The notes below the pieces were generated by a model. It was not told the DNA's origin. It made no database searches and was given only the letters and a program-made list of their open reading frames with translations. The translations under genes were made by a program, and so were the position numbers. Shown here piece after piece: positions 18,059 to 32,094 of a stretch of 64,000 nucleotides of DNA. Location of the stretch: contig OZ241870.1 of NCBI GenBank assembly GCA_965202875.1, positions 2,356,001-2,420,000 on the forward strand, written 5' to 3'. Every line of letters begins with the position of its first letter. Within the stretch, counting starts at the first letter, position 1. Source of the DNA: HK1 sp965202875 (lineage in GTDB: Bacteria > Pseudomonadota > Gammaproteobacteria > HK1).

Positions 18059-20888
18059 TTACCTACTGCTAGGCACGTTTATCGGTATTGCGACGCGTTT
18101 CAGTAAAGCCCTCTCATCAGCCCGGGCCCATAAGTAGACAATGTAGGCCAAGTTTTCAATGGATTCGCGTCTTGCGCCCTCCAAGTTCACGGTGAATGTC
18201 ACTGTTTCTCCGGGTGCGCCAGTCCGTGCCGCCGGTTCGATTAATTCAACCCAACCATCTCCCGACAATACTTCCAGCGTCACATCGATAGATGCCAAAG
18301 TGGCATCAAGAGCGTCGGCAATCCGTTGGATGATCTCGGAACTCGCCGCATCAAGTGAAAAGGATACGCCGTTCGTAGCATTAGTAATTTCCCGTATGGC
18401 TTGAGCCGCGGCAGTCCCATCGCCACTCTGCAAGCCGACCACGATTATCCCCTTGTCTCGCAACGCCCTTATGGTTTCAGCTTTGGTTGCTCCCGGATAA
18501 TTTGGCTCCTCTGCACTATCGTGGAAAGCAGCGTCCGTGGCAAAAATAACGATTGGAAGCGCGCCTTCTCGCCAACCGGGGAGGGTCGATGGAACATCGC
18601 CCGGATCATCCAAATCGCCGTCTCCGTTTATATCGCGTCCTCGCCCGGTTGCTACTTGGTAAAGGGCTTCAAGCTGTGACTCAGGAGGATCGGAGCCATC
18701 CATCAAGGGCATATCAAGCCGATCGATTGCAGCCACCACCACGTCAGTATTCGCAGTAAGATCTTGGTAGAGTCGGTAAGCTGTATCGGAGACATCTCCA
18801 TAAGGAGATATTGGGAAGTCGGCGAAGCCGGCTACCCCGAATTGCACGTCGATCCCGCGCCCGTTCAAACCATCGATAATGTCTCCAGCCTTCAACTGCA
18901 GATTATCGATGTCATCGCTATAGCTACCGCTCTGGTCAATGAGGAAGATGACATCTAGAGCAAGAACACCCGCCGCCGGTATCTCGACATCTACTTGGAC
19001 GGCCTCTTTCTGCCCCAATTGCAGTGATATCTGCTCTTTCTTGTCCAGATCTATCGCTTTTGCCAATAAAGCGGTCTCAACAGCCGACTTGAGGTTGAGA
19101 ATTATTCCTGGAGTACTAGCGGACCAAGCGGTCTCGCTTGAAGGAAATGACATACATGACGACGATGACGACGATCGATTCTCCCTAGTTGTCCTCGGAA
19201 CAAGAGAGTTGTTGGCACTTCCGATCAGGATGTTACGGATTTCCGGTGTGGTGAGCGTTGTATTTATCGCATGTACGAGTCCAGCCGCGCCGGTCACCAT
19301 GGGGGCAGCATACGATGTGCCATCCCCAGTCGTTCTGCCGGTCGTCATACCCCAACCAATCTTGTCGCCCGGTGCGGCCAAATTGACCACACTTCCCATA
19401 CGACTCCAACACGTATCCTTATTCATTTGATCGGAAGCAGCTACGATGAGTGCATGGGAAAGCCAACTATCTTCCTCCGGAGTCGTAGCCGATGCCGGCA
19501 ACAGCATATTATCGTTCTTCTCGCAATTGTTACCGCTGGACCATACTACAAGGGCATCCTTACGTCGAGCGTAGTTTACCGCACACGAATAGTTCAGACG
19601 GATATTTCTGCGACTGGAAATCCTCTTTTCCTGGCTATCAGAGCATTTCGACTTGTCTTCCCAGGAGGAAACGTTGACTACTTTAGCATTGTTCCTGATA
19701 GCTGTCTTTATGCCCTCAATAATGTTGGTGACAAACGAGCAGTCAGGATTTTCAGGATTACTGCATCGAGATCACTTCACGTCAACAAATATGAGGTCGC
19801 TGTGCGGGTTCACCCCACGCCGAGTCATAGCCCCGTCGGCATATCCAGCGGCGAAAGCGGCCACCCAAAGCCCGTGGGTTTCCCCCGGCGTATCATCATC
19901 GGTCAGGTCATTGCCCTTTTCATCAAAGCGCATCACACGGGTTGAGGCTATCGCATCCTGGCCCGCGGGCAAGCCAGTGTCCACCACGGCAATCTTGTTT
20001 TCTCCTAGAGTTTCAGCCGACAACGCCCGCCAAGCATCTGGGGCACCGATGGTATTTATCCAATAATCACCATCGAAGGAAACAGTAGAAGGAGGGGGAA
20101 CTGCTTCTTTCAGCGGAGGCAAGCTTAGGCCCGATGGATTCCCCGGGTTGTCCCCCTTTTTCTGCCAGCGAAGATATCCTTCGGCATTGTCAAGTGTTGA
20201 TATATCATCAACTTCGACCAATCTATTGAGATCGGCTCCGGCTACCCCGGAGTATGTCTTCAAGTTGTCGATGATTTCCTCTTCGCTCGCGGAAGAATCG
20301 ATGACAAGCTGCAAGATACGCAAGTCGAGATCGGATCCGATTCGCACGCTTAAGGCATCGGCTCGGGCACGCACAGCATCAAAATCCTCCGGGGTTATGT
20401 CTTCGTCGAGGCAAACAAGCACCTGATCCTTGGCCGCCTCAACCATTTCACCCGCAAGATCGATAACCTCTACCTCGGTGGGTTGGATCAAACCCTCGAC
20501 GTTGTTGATGGTTACTTTGATTGTATCCGTATCCGAAGCGCCGTCGTCGTCTTTGACGAGCAATTGGAATTCGAGGGTGGTATTGGCGGTAACGTCCGGG
20601 GCTTGAAACATCGCGCGCACGGAGCCTGCGTCGGCGATGGTCACAGACGGAGAGCCGGAAATCTGGGACCAAGTGTAGGAAGCTAACGTACCGTCACTGT
20701 CCGAACTGGCGGAGCCGTCAAGTGTCACGGTTTCCCGTTCTTCCACTGTCTGGTCGGGGCCCGCGTTCGCATCGGGACCCGCGTTCGTAGAGCCCCCCCC
20801 CCCCGCATCCACTGATTATTGCTACCGCTAAAGCATACACACCTGCTCCTATCACGCTTCGGACCGTGTCTGTGGAGGGGGCGTTCAT
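18059..20888 (-). CDS. subtilisin-like (S8) protease with PKD-like and VWA domains, lipoprotein; interrupted by a poly-G frameshift and an in-frame TGA
   Basis: Read from MNAPSTDTVRSVIG at 20886-20888, residues 1-28 form a lipoprotein signal ending in the lipobox ISGC. A run of 12 G follows at once. In this sequence the run puts the signal out of frame with the body; 11 or 14 G would join them. The body has a PKD/REJ-like domain (NAGPDQTVEERETVTLDGS), a propeptide-like region and a subtilase domain. Catalytic Asp is in KIAVVDTGLP, His in THGLWVAAFAAG, oxyanion Asn in VVWSSGNN and Ser in GTSYAAPMVTG. A VWA domain follows, with MIDAS DQSGS in VIFLIDQSGSYSDD and IVIFATDAAF. A single in-frame TGA (19772-19774) follows DLIFVDVK; beyond it the same frame continues with the Asn and Ser blocks. 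With gsp genes on both sides, a surface or secreted substrate of this system is plausible. Confidence 0.85.
20793..20804 (-). repeat. 12-base homopolymer G tract in the protease gene
   Basis: Twelve consecutive C on the plus strand (G on the coding strand) lie directly after the lipobox cysteine codon. A change of one base down or two up would place the lipoprotein signal in frame with the protease body. Such tracts are classic slipped-strand contingency sites, and also a common place for sequencing errors. Confidence 0.9.
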
Positions 20889-21086
20889 GTGAGCGATATT
20901 CACTGTTTTCGGCTCCAAGTGAGTAGTTCTGGTCCTGAGTCTGCTCCGGATTTTGTCAGGATGGTTCCGTTCTGTCAACCCCCAGTGTTGTTTGTCACGG
21001 TGGGTCCGTTCAAAATCCGGTGACGCCGGTTATGGAGATCGAAGATTATCCTGTAAATCCAGTATAATCAAAGACATGTCCAAGCC

Positions 21087-21788
21087 CTACTCCGCTGGCG
21101 GCGCGTGCCCGAACAGCTCCCGCGCCTCGGCGGCTGCGCTGGTGTCCCCGAATTCGCGCAGGACGTAGGCCGCGCGTTCGGCGGCGACTCCGGTGGCGCC
21201 CGCATCCAGATCCGCCTGCAACTGCTCGATCTCCAGCTCGGCCAACATCTCGCGCAGCTTTCTCATGCGAGCGATCAAGGCCCCCTCGGGATCGTATTGC
21301 GGGTAGCTCTGCAGCACGCTGGCGAGGCTACGGAAGGCGGCCCGCGCTCTTGCCCGCGTCTCTTCGTAGGGAGCGCCTCGGGCGAGCGTCCGTTCGGCGA
21401 TCTCATGCTCTGCGACAGCGGCGACCGACTTCGCGTGCCCGGCCGCCGCGTAGCCGGGTTCGAGGGTTTCGACCTCTCGCGCCGCCGCCAACGCACGCTC
21501 CGGCTCGCCGGCCCGCAACAACGCATGTGCGTAGTCGAGGCGTACCGCGATTCCGACCTTGTTGTCGGCGGCTGCCCGGAGGTCCTCGTATCGCCTGACT
21601 GCCTCTGGATAATCACCGGCCTCGAGGGCATCGCGAGCAACGGCATAGGCTGAACGAAACTCCACCGGCACCGGAGTCGTCGCACACCCGCTCAGCAGGA
21701 ACAGTGCCGCCACGGCCCCGACGAGGCATCTCGGAAGGGCAGACCATGCCATCCACCGGCGCACCTTCTCTCCGGATATTCGTTCCAT
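21087..21788 (-). CDS. TPR-like lipoprotein
   Basis: 233 residues from MERISGEKVRRW. The signal ALFLLSGCATT carries a clear lipobox (LSGC). The mature protein is almost wholly helical with TPR-like pairs: YAVARDALEAGDYPEAVRRYEDLRAA, then LDYAHALLRAGEPERALAAAREVETLEPGYAA. A coiled-coil-like C-terminus follows (MRKLREMLAELEIEQLQADLDAG). It is divergent from gspC with about 120 bp between the starts, and upstream of the protease gene on the same strand. A role as an outer-membrane accessory or pilotin-like factor for the secretion system is possible, but is inferred only from place and topology. Confidence 0.75.
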   Translation of the reverse strand: MERISGEKVRRWMAWSALPRCLVGAVAALFLLSGCATTPVPVEFRSAYAVARDALEAGDYPEAVRRYEDLRAAADNKVGIAVRLDYAHALLRAGEPERALAAAREVETLEPGYAAAGHAKSVAAVAEHEIAERTLARGAPYEETRARARAAFRSLASVLQSYPQYDPEGALIARMRKLREMLAELEIEQLQADLDAGATGVAAERAAYVLREFGDTSAAAEARELFGHAPPAE

Positions 21789-21909
21789 TATGGGTCGGCA
21801 TGCTAGCACGGTCCCGGACGCGCGCTATACTGTCCCGGCTTCGGCGTCAGAAGCCGTCCTGAGACTGAGCAACGGGATTGGCGACCGCACTCAGGCTGAG
21901 GAAACCTCG

Positions 21910-22824
21910 GTGGTCAAGATCGGCGGCAGTGCAGGGTGGTGGACGCGCGGGACGGTCCGTTGCGCTTCCATCATCGTTTTCGCTTGGTGTTCGGCGGGAC
22001 TCGTCCTGCGAATCGTCGGGCCGGAGCGCGACGGCCCGCCCGCCTTGGGGAGCGCCGGCACCAGCCACCTCGCCGGGCAATCGGCCCAGAGCCCACGTCC
22101 CCGGCAGAGTTTCTCAGCCATCTTCGGCGTTGCGACGACGGCCGAGCCCGCCAAATCGGTCCCGATCGTCCGGAACACAGCCTATTCGCTCCGCGGGCTG
22201 TTCACCACGCGCGACGGACACGGCTTCGCGATGATCGAAACGTCGGGTACCACCGCTGTCTACCGCGGACAGGATCGTCTGCCCGGGGGTGAGACCGTGG
22301 CCGAGATTGGCCCTGATAGCGTCACGCTCCGCGGCGCGCAAGGGCTCGCGTTTCTCGCGTTCGAAGACTCGGAGATCCCCGGCGCAGTTCCTGGCGGGAC
22401 ATCCGCCGCCGTTCCGGGTGGGGAACCCGTGCAGGCGGCCCGTCAGCCCAAGGCCGAAATCCCCAATGTGGTCCACGCGACGGCACCCAAGGCCGAGCCG
22501 GAGCGGCGACCGCCACTTTCACGCGCCAATCTCAGCCAGCAGCTCCTCTCGGCCGATGCCCTGTCCGCCGCCCGGTTCACGCGCGTCCGCGCGCGCAATG
22601 GAAAGATCGGGCTACGCATCAAATGGCTCCGGCAGGACGAGCTGACCGATGCGATTGGCCTGCGGCGCGGCGATGTCATCCTCGCGGTGAACGGCCTGTC
22701 GGTGGATGATCCCAGGACCATGGGCACCCTGATCGAGGCGCTCCCCGCAAGCGGTGAGATCGTGATCGATCTCGAACGCCGCAACGGGCCGCACCGGCTG
22801 GTGATCCCCCTGTCGCATGGCTGA
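21910..22824 (+). CDS. gspC: type II secretion system protein GspC
   Basis: 304 residues from a GTG at 21910 with GAGGAA upstream. A short cytoplasmic N-terminus is followed by one membrane segment (VRCASIIVFAWCSAGLVLRIVG). The homology region is AYSLRGLFTTRDGHGFAMIETSG ... YRGQDRLPGG. A Pro/Ala linker then leads to a PDZ-like domain (GLRIKWLRQDELTDAIGLRRGDVILAVNGLSVDDP). GspC links the inner-membrane platform to the secretin GspD and may select substrates. Its stop overlaps the gspD start by 8 bp. Confidence 0.92.
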   Translation: MVKIGGSAGWWTRGTVRCASIIVFAWCSAGLVLRIVGPERDGPPALGSAGTSHLAGQSAQSPRPRQSFSAIFGVATTAEPAKSVPIVRNTAYSLRGLFTTRDGHGFAMIETSGTTAVYRGQDRLPGGETVAEIGPDSVTLRGAQGLAFLAFEDSEIPGAVPGGTSAAVPGGEPVQAARQPKAEIPNVVHATAPKAEPERRPPLSRANLSQQLLSADALSAARFTRVRARNGKIGLRIKWLRQDELTDAIGLRRGDVILAVNGLSVDDPRTMGTLIEALPASGEIVIDLERRNGPHRLVIPLSHG

Positions 22825-24822
22825 GTGGTTGCCGAAACGCCCTTGTTTCCGGCCTTTCGCGCGGCGGCTCTCCGTGTCCGTGCTGACGGCCTGCTTCACG
22901 GTGGCGCTGCATCCAGTCGCGGTGGAGGCGGCAGAAGACGCACGGCTCAATCTGCGCGACGCTGACCTTTCCGCCTTCATCGAGCTGGTCGCGCGTATCA
23001 CGGGACGCAACTTCATCGTCGACCCACGGGTGCAGGGCAGGGTGACCATCATCGCACCGGAGACGGTGGAGCCGGATGCCGTCTACAAAATCTTCCGCAA
23101 CGTCCTGCAGATCAACCGCTACGCTGTCGTCGAGGGCGATGGCGCCGATCGTATCGTGCCGATGCAGCTCGCGCGTGAGCTCCCCCCCGAGGTACGAGGG
23201 GAACGAGAGGGATCCGCGCCGGAGGCAGGCTTCATCACCCGAGCGGTGAGGGTCGAACACATGCCGATCAACGAGGCGATGGAGGTCATTCGTCCCCTTC
23301 TTCCCGCCGAGGCGGTATTGACGGCCTATTCCACCGGCCGGCTGCTTATCATCTCCGACCGCGAAGCCAACATCGGTCGGGTGGAAGGATTGCTGAGCCG
23401 CCTCGACCGCCCGCATGTGCCGAAGGTCGAGGTCCTGGCGCTTCGTAACGCTCCCGCCAAGGACGTGGTCGATACCCTGACGGCCCTGGAGCTGACTTTC
23501 CCCAATGCCAAGGTGACCGCAGACGCCCGTTCGAACGCCCTGTTGATCAGCGGCCCCACGGCCTTCCGCGACCAAGTGCGCGCGCTCGTCTCCGAGCTGG
23601 ATCGGCCGCGCACCGTCTCGGACGCAACCGTGGTGCCTCTGCGTTACGCCGACGCGGCCAAGATCGAAGCCGTGATCTCCAAGCTCTTTGCGGCACAGCC
23701 TGCCCCCGCCGGGGGGCAAGGTGGCGCTTCCGGAGCCGTCGTCGCCGACGTCGCCACGAACTCGATCCTGATCTCGGCTCCGCCGGATCGTCTCTCCTCC
23801 CTCGTCACCGCCGTGAAGGCGCTCGATCAGCGACCCTCGCAGGTGCTGATCGAGGGGATGATCTTCGAAATGGGAGCGGAGAAGTTCGCTCAGCTCGGCG
23901 TCCAGTTCGGCGCACTCGTCGACGGCATCTTTGCAGGCGGGAGCCTGTTCTCGGTTGGTGAGATACCGTCTCTAGGCAGCTTGGTGACGGCAGTCCTTGC
24001 AGACAACGTGCCCAATCCCGGCCCCGGACTCAGCCTCGGCCTGCGTGTCGGGAGCGGTGACAGCGGGTTGGTCGGCTTGATCTCGGCGCTCGCCCGCGAT
24101 GCAACCACGAACATTCTGGCCACGCCCTCGATCCTCACGCTCGACAGCGAGACGGCCGAAATCGTGGTGGCGCAGAACGTGCCCTTCGTGACCGGCCGGT
24201 TCTCCACGGTCGGAGACGACGCGAATCCGGACCGCCCCTTCCAGACCATACAGCGCCAGGACGTGGGACTCACCCTCCGGGTGACCCCGCAGATCACCGC
24301 CGACGACACGGTACGCCTCCAGGTCGAACAGGAAGTGTCAAGCCTCACCACGGCTGCGGCAGCGTCTGGGAGCGAGATCACCCAGCGCCGGGCGATCGAC
24401 ACCAGATCCTGGTCGGTGACCGCCAGCTCGTGTTGCTCGGCGGGTTGCTCGAGGACCAGTCCTCCGACAGCCGGCAAAGGGTGCCCGGCCTCGGCGATCT
24501 GCCGGTGCTCAGGTATCTCTTCGGGGCCAAATCCAACCGGGGGATGAAGCGGATCCTGCTCCTGCTCCTGCGTCCGACCATCATTCGCAACGACGCGGAA
24601 TTCGCCGAGGTGACGGAAAAGAGCTACAACCGGGCGGGCGCGCGTAGCGGCGCCCTCGCATCCGAGACCGACGACCAGTACCCGCGGGCCGACCGCATCC
24701 GGCTGTCCGCGCGGATACCGACCCTCGGCGCTCCCTTCCGTCCAGGCGCCGCGCCAAGCAGCGGCGAAGCGCCGGCGCTCATGCCGCCCCTCCCCCCACG
24801 ACTGCGCTTCGACGGCGAATGA
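22817..24822 (+). CDS. gspD: type II secretion secretin GspD, with a single-base frameshift near 24402
   Basis: The outer-membrane secretin. A signal peptide (residues about 15-40) is followed by the N0 domain (LNLRDADLSAFIELVARITGRNFIVDP), N1-N3 domains and the beta-barrel core up to VGLTLRVTPQITADDTVRLQVEQEVSSL. At about 24402 the original frame changes to nonsense (RSWSVTASSCC). One base added there restores ILVGDRQLVLLGGLLEDQ, then VPGLGDLPVLRYLFGAKS and RILLLLLRPTII, the conserved secretin end. That restored frame runs to a stop at 24820-24822 and overlaps the gspE start as ATGA. This is either a sequencing error or a real loss of the secretin; everything else in the gene is intact. Confidence 0.9.
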
Positions 24823-26324
24823 CCGTGGATGCAGAAGAGCGAATCCCGGCGCTGCCTCTCGCTTTCGCTCGCCGGCACGGCATCGCGGTGGCACCGGAGG
24901 CCGGCAGCAGAGGAGCCACCGCCCCGATCGTCCTCCTCGTGCGCGAGGACTGTCCCGAGCAGATCTGGCGTGAAGCGCGGCGTTTGCTCGGGCGCCCGGT
25001 GACGGTCTCGGTCTGCCCGGACCAAGCCATTCTGGAGACGCTGGAGCGGATCTACGGCGGTCGGTTCGAGGCCGCAGACGCAGCAACGACCCTCGAAATG
25101 GATGTCCAGATCGAGGATGGCCGTGGCGAGAGCCTCGTCACCGATCTTCTCGACAATACCTCCGAGGCTCCGGTCATCCAGCTCATCAACACGCTTCTTC
25201 GCCAAGCTCTCCGGCGGCGCGCATCGGACATGCACGTCGAGCCGATGGAGGTGGGCTTGCGCGTACGCATGCGCATCGACGGCGCCCTGCGCACGGTGAT
25301 GGAGCGCCACGACGTTCCGGCAGGAAGGGTGGTGTCGCGCTTCAAGGTGATGGCGCGCATGGACATCGCCGAGACCCGGTTGCCTCAGGACGGACGGATT
25401 GCGCTCCGCTTCGGCGGACGCTCGGTGGACGTGCGCGTCTCGACCCTGCCCTCGAAAGCCGGTGAACGGGTGGTGCTGCGCATCCTGGACAAGAGCACGG
25501 GGCTCTTTTCCCTTGGGGAGATCGGGCTCTCGGACCGGCAACGGCACCGGATCGAGCGCATGGTCGCCCACACCAACGGAATCGTCCTCGTCACCGGCCC
25601 GACCGGCAGCGGCAAGACTACGACGCTTTACTCCATCATGCGCAAGCTGAACGACACGAGGCGCAACATCCTCACCGTCGAGGATCCGGTGGAATACGAC
25701 CTCGCCGGAATCGGGCAGACCCAGGTGAACCCGCAGATCGGCATGACCTTCGCACATTCGCTGCGGGCGATCCTGCGCCAGGACCCGGACATCGTTCTGG
25801 TCGGCGAGATTCGTGACGGTGAAACGGCTTCGATTGCCGTCCAGGCGGCACTGACCGGGCATCTGGTGCTCTCCACGCTCCACACCAACACGGCGATCGG
25901 AGCGGTAACGCGCCTGCGCGATCTCGGCGTCGAGCCCTACCTCCTGTCCTCGACGATCCGGGGTCTCGTCTCGCAACGGCTGGTGCGCCGGGTCTGCCCG
26001 GAATGTGCCGTCTCCGCACCGCCCGCCGTGGCCGAACGCGGGCTCTTCGAGCGGAGCGGTCTCTCGGTGCCCGAACGTCTGCCGCGCGCCGCCGGCTGCC
26101 CCGCCTGCGACGACGCCGGATATCGTGGGCGCCTCGGTATCTATGAGATCGTCGACGTCGATTCCCGCCTCAGCGCGCAGATCCACGACAACCGCCCTGA
26201 ACACGAGCTTACGGAGGCTGCGCTTCCGGTTTCGGAACGCCTCGCCGCCGCGGGCCTCATTGCGGCGGCCGAGGGGCGGACGACGATCGACGAGGCGATG
26301 CGGGCGGTGGCGCAGGACGAATGA
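24819..26324 (+). CDS. gspE: type II secretion ATPase GspE
   Basis: 501 residues. The cytoplasmic ATPase that powers pseudopilus extension. It has the N1E-type GspL-binding region, then Walker A GPTGSGKTTTLYS, the Asp box (ILTVEDPVEYDL), Walker B (ILRQDPDIVLVGEIRD) and the His box (GHLVLSTLHTN). The zinc-binding cysteines are CPEC and CPAC about 30 residues apart. The start overlaps the secretin stop and the stop overlaps gspF, both as ATGA. Confidence 0.97.
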   Translation: MTVDAEERIPALPLAFARRHGIAVAPEAGSRGATAPIVLLVREDCPEQIWREARRLLGRPVTVSVCPDQAILETLERIYGGRFEAADAATTLEMDVQIEDGRGESLVTDLLDNTSEAPVIQLINTLLRQALRRRASDMHVEPMEVGLRVRMRIDGALRTVMERHDVPAGRVVSRFKVMARMDIAETRLPQDGRIALRFGGRSVDVRVSTLPSKAGERVVLRILDKSTGLFSLGEIGLSDRQRHRIERMVAHTNGIVLVTGPTGSGKTTTLYSIMRKLNDTRRNILTVEDPVEYDLAGIGQTQVNPQIGMTFAHSLRAILRQDPDIVLVGEIRDGETASIAVQAALTGHLVLSTLHTNTAIGAVTRLRDLGVEPYLLSSTIRGLVSQRLVRRVCPECAVSAPPAVAERGLFERSGLSVPERLPRAAGCPACDDAGYRGRLGIYEIVDVDSRLSAQIHDNRPEHELTEAALPVSERLAAAGLIAAAEGRTTIDEAMRAVAQDE

Positions 26325-27541
26325 GCGCTTGGCAGTACACCGCTTACGACTCCGAGGGCCGTCAGGTGAAAGGGGCGCTCGTCGCGGATGGTGAGTCTCA
26401 TGCCCGCGGTCTCCTGCGCGAGAGCGGACTCTTCCCCGAGCGCTTGGCTCCGGCACGGGAGCACAAAGAACGGTCCTGGCTGCCGCGGCGTCTCGGACCG
26501 CGGCGGTTGAGCGTCGAGGAGCTCGCGGTCTTCACGCGCCAGATGGCAGTGCTCATCGGCGCGGAGCTTCCAGTCGACGAAGCGTTGCAGGTCTTCACGC
26601 AGTCCGAGGCCGGGGGCGCGGTGCGCCGCATCGCCGCCGAATTGCGCTCCCGTGTGCGTGACGGGCTTTCGCTCTCTCGCGCGCTCGGGGCAGAGACCGG
26701 AACCTTTCCCGGCTACTACGTCGCCGCCATCGCCGCGGGTGAAAGCAGCGGCGAACTCGCGCGCGTCTGCGAGACTCTCGCCGATTTCATCGAAACACGC
26801 CAAGCGGTCCGGGACAAGGCCGCGACTGCACTGGTCTACCCCGCTTTCGTCGGCGCCGTTTCACTCGTGGTCGCGGGTATTCTTCTCGTCAACGTGGCGC
26901 CTGAAATCGTGGCCCTCTTCGAGCAGACCGGCCAGCCGCTGCCCGCGATTACGCGCATCAGCCTAGGCGTGGGGCACTTTCTCGGTGCGTACTGGCCCTG
27001 GATTGGCGCCGGATTCCTGGTGCTGGTTGTCCTCGCCCGATCGGCGCTCGGGCTGCCTCGCGTACGCAGTGCCCATGATCGATTGTTGCTGCGCCTGCCG
27101 GTCATCGGCCGCTTGGCCCGGTTACGCGCTGCGGCGCTCTATCTGCGCACGCTGGCGCTCGTCCTCTCCGGCCGGATGCCCGGAAACGTGGCCATGAGCT
27201 TCGCCGTCGAGGCGGTTGCGAATTCGAAGCTGCGCGCCGAAGCGATGCAGGCACATGTCGCGGTCGAGGAGGGTCGGCGCATGGTTTCGGCGATGAAGGG
27301 CATGAGCGCACTGCCGCCGATTGCGCTCCAGTTGATCGAGAGCGGCGAGCGGAGCGGGCGGATCATGGAGATGAGCGTGCGAGCGGCAACCATTGTCGAA
27401 AATTCTCTCAGGGAGCAGAACCAGCGGCTCTCGACGCTGCTCGAGCCCATCATGATGATGCTCGTGGGCGGCTTCGTACTGGTGATCGTCCTCTCCGTGC
27501 TGTTACCGATCTTCGATCTTCAGACTACGTTCGTGCGGTGA
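26321..27541 (+). CDS. gspF: type II secretion inner-membrane protein GspF
   Basis: 406 residues. A polytopic platform protein with two GspF domains. The first contains FTRQMAVLIGAELPVDEALQVF and GESSGELARVCETLADFIE, the second YLRTLALVLSGRMPGNVAM and ESGERSGRIMEM. Three membrane segments are visible: FVGAVSLVVAGILLVNVAP, WIGAGFLVLVVLARSAL and MMLVGGFVLVIVLSVLLPIFDLQ. In most genomes gspG follows at once; here the plus-strand half ends and the truncated ileS copy begins about 70-220 bp on. Confidence 0.96.
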   Translation: MSAWQYTAYDSEGRQVKGALVADGESHARGLLRESGLFPERLAPAREHKERSWLPRRLGPRRLSVEELAVFTRQMAVLIGAELPVDEALQVFTQSEAGGAVRRIAAELRSRVRDGLSLSRALGAETGTFPGYYVAAIAAGESSGELARVCETLADFIETRQAVRDKAATALVYPAFVGAVSLVVAGILLVNVAPEIVALFEQTGQPLPAITRISLGVGHFLGAYWPWIGAGFLVLVVLARSALGLPRVRSAHDRLLLRLPVIGRLARLRAAALYLRTLALVLSGRMPGNVAMSFAVEAVANSKLRAEAMQAHVAVEEGRRMVSAMKGMSALPPIALQLIESGERSGRIMEMSVRAATIVENSLREQNQRLSTLLEPIMMMLVGGFVLVIVLSVLLPIFDLQTTFVR

Positions 27542-27612
27542 TACGCCACCGTTTCAGCAGGCGCGGGCAGGGAGACAGCGGTCACACTGTGTTTCGCATC
27601 GTTTTGATCCGG

Positions 27613-31185
<3,573 letters not shown>

Positions 31186-31539
31186 GCCCTGAGAACGTAT
31201 GGGACGGTCGATCGGGCTCGCGCGGGTGGCGGGGGTGAACGCAGTGACACTCCCGCCAGGGGAAACGGGCCGAACGCCTCGCCGTTCCCGGTGTGCGGGC
31301 ATGTCGTTCCAGTCGTGTTCGTGGCGTTCCGACGCCGAGGTAGGGGTCCGGTCCTCGATCAGCGCGTTTTGGGGCGCCTGCAACGCCTGAACACGAGCAC
31401 GGTTCACTGTCGCGTCGATCGGCCGGAGCCGATGCCCGTGAACGGATCGCCCAGGTTTCCCGCCACCACGTATCGGGCGGGCGGCTCCGTCACATCGTGA
31501 ATATGGAATTGATTTCTGATTGAATTTACGCTGATTCGG
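31186..31539. other. gap after the second ileS, with a partial duplicate of the ileS end
   Basis: Just after the stop, at about 31200-31236, a second version of the last 30 or so bases of ileS appears: it contains ATCGGGCTCGCGCGGGTGG and then GGTGA, close to the true end of copy 1 at 10047-10078. It looks like a recombination scar. I see no supported gene in the rest. Confidence 0.5.
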
Positions 31540-31839
31540 TCAATATGACGGATGATCTCCATGTCCCCCGGGCGCAACTGGCCCGCCTCGCGCGCTTGGT
31601 CGCTCCCGGCAAGGTCGTGGTGGTGTGAAGTAGCCGTCATGGACGGCCCCGATGGATTCGCCATCGTCGAGGTCCATGCCTTCGAACAGGGTCCGATGGT
31701 CCGGATGGCGGGCGAGACGCCGGTACTCCTCCTCGAACATCCGGGCGCAGTCTCCCTTGACGGGATTGCCCTCGTCGTCGTACTTCCGGTACCGGTCCAC
31801 CGCGTCGATGAAGAACGAGACGACTTCGTATTCGTACAT
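31540..31839 (-). CDS. small hypothetical protein
   Basis: 99 residues from ATG 31837-31839, preceded by a strong GGAGGAGA site at 7-nt spacing, which is the main reason to believe it. The first 75 residues are well-behaved and acidic (MYEYEVVSFFIDAVDRYRKYDDEG, then GDCARMFEEEYRRLARHPDHRTLFEGMDLDDGESIG). The last 25 are proline, arginine and glycine rich and may reflect a frameshift near 31620. I do not recognise the family. Confidence 0.5.
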   Translation of the reverse strand: MYEYEVVSFFIDAVDRYRKYDDEGNPVKGDCARMFEEEYRRLARHPDHRTLFEGMDLDDGESIGAVHDGYFTPPRPCRERPSARGGPVAPGGHGDHPSY

Positions 31840-32094
31840 CCGATCGTCTCCTCCGGATCGTGCTTCACAATCACCCTGCGGATCTGCCTTGCCCGATGGT
31901 CTCTTGCCCGTGAAGTCTTCGACAAGACGACGACGGCTTTCCGTCAACCGACGTTTGGTTCCGGCCATGCCGGGTCAGGGTGCACCCGTGCGGGGTCTTC
32001 TCCGTGAGGTCGTGCCCGTGGGATCTTCGCAGAATCACGAAGAATCGTTCGCCAACCGCCGTTCGGCTCCGGCTCTGCCGAGCCAGGGGGATGG

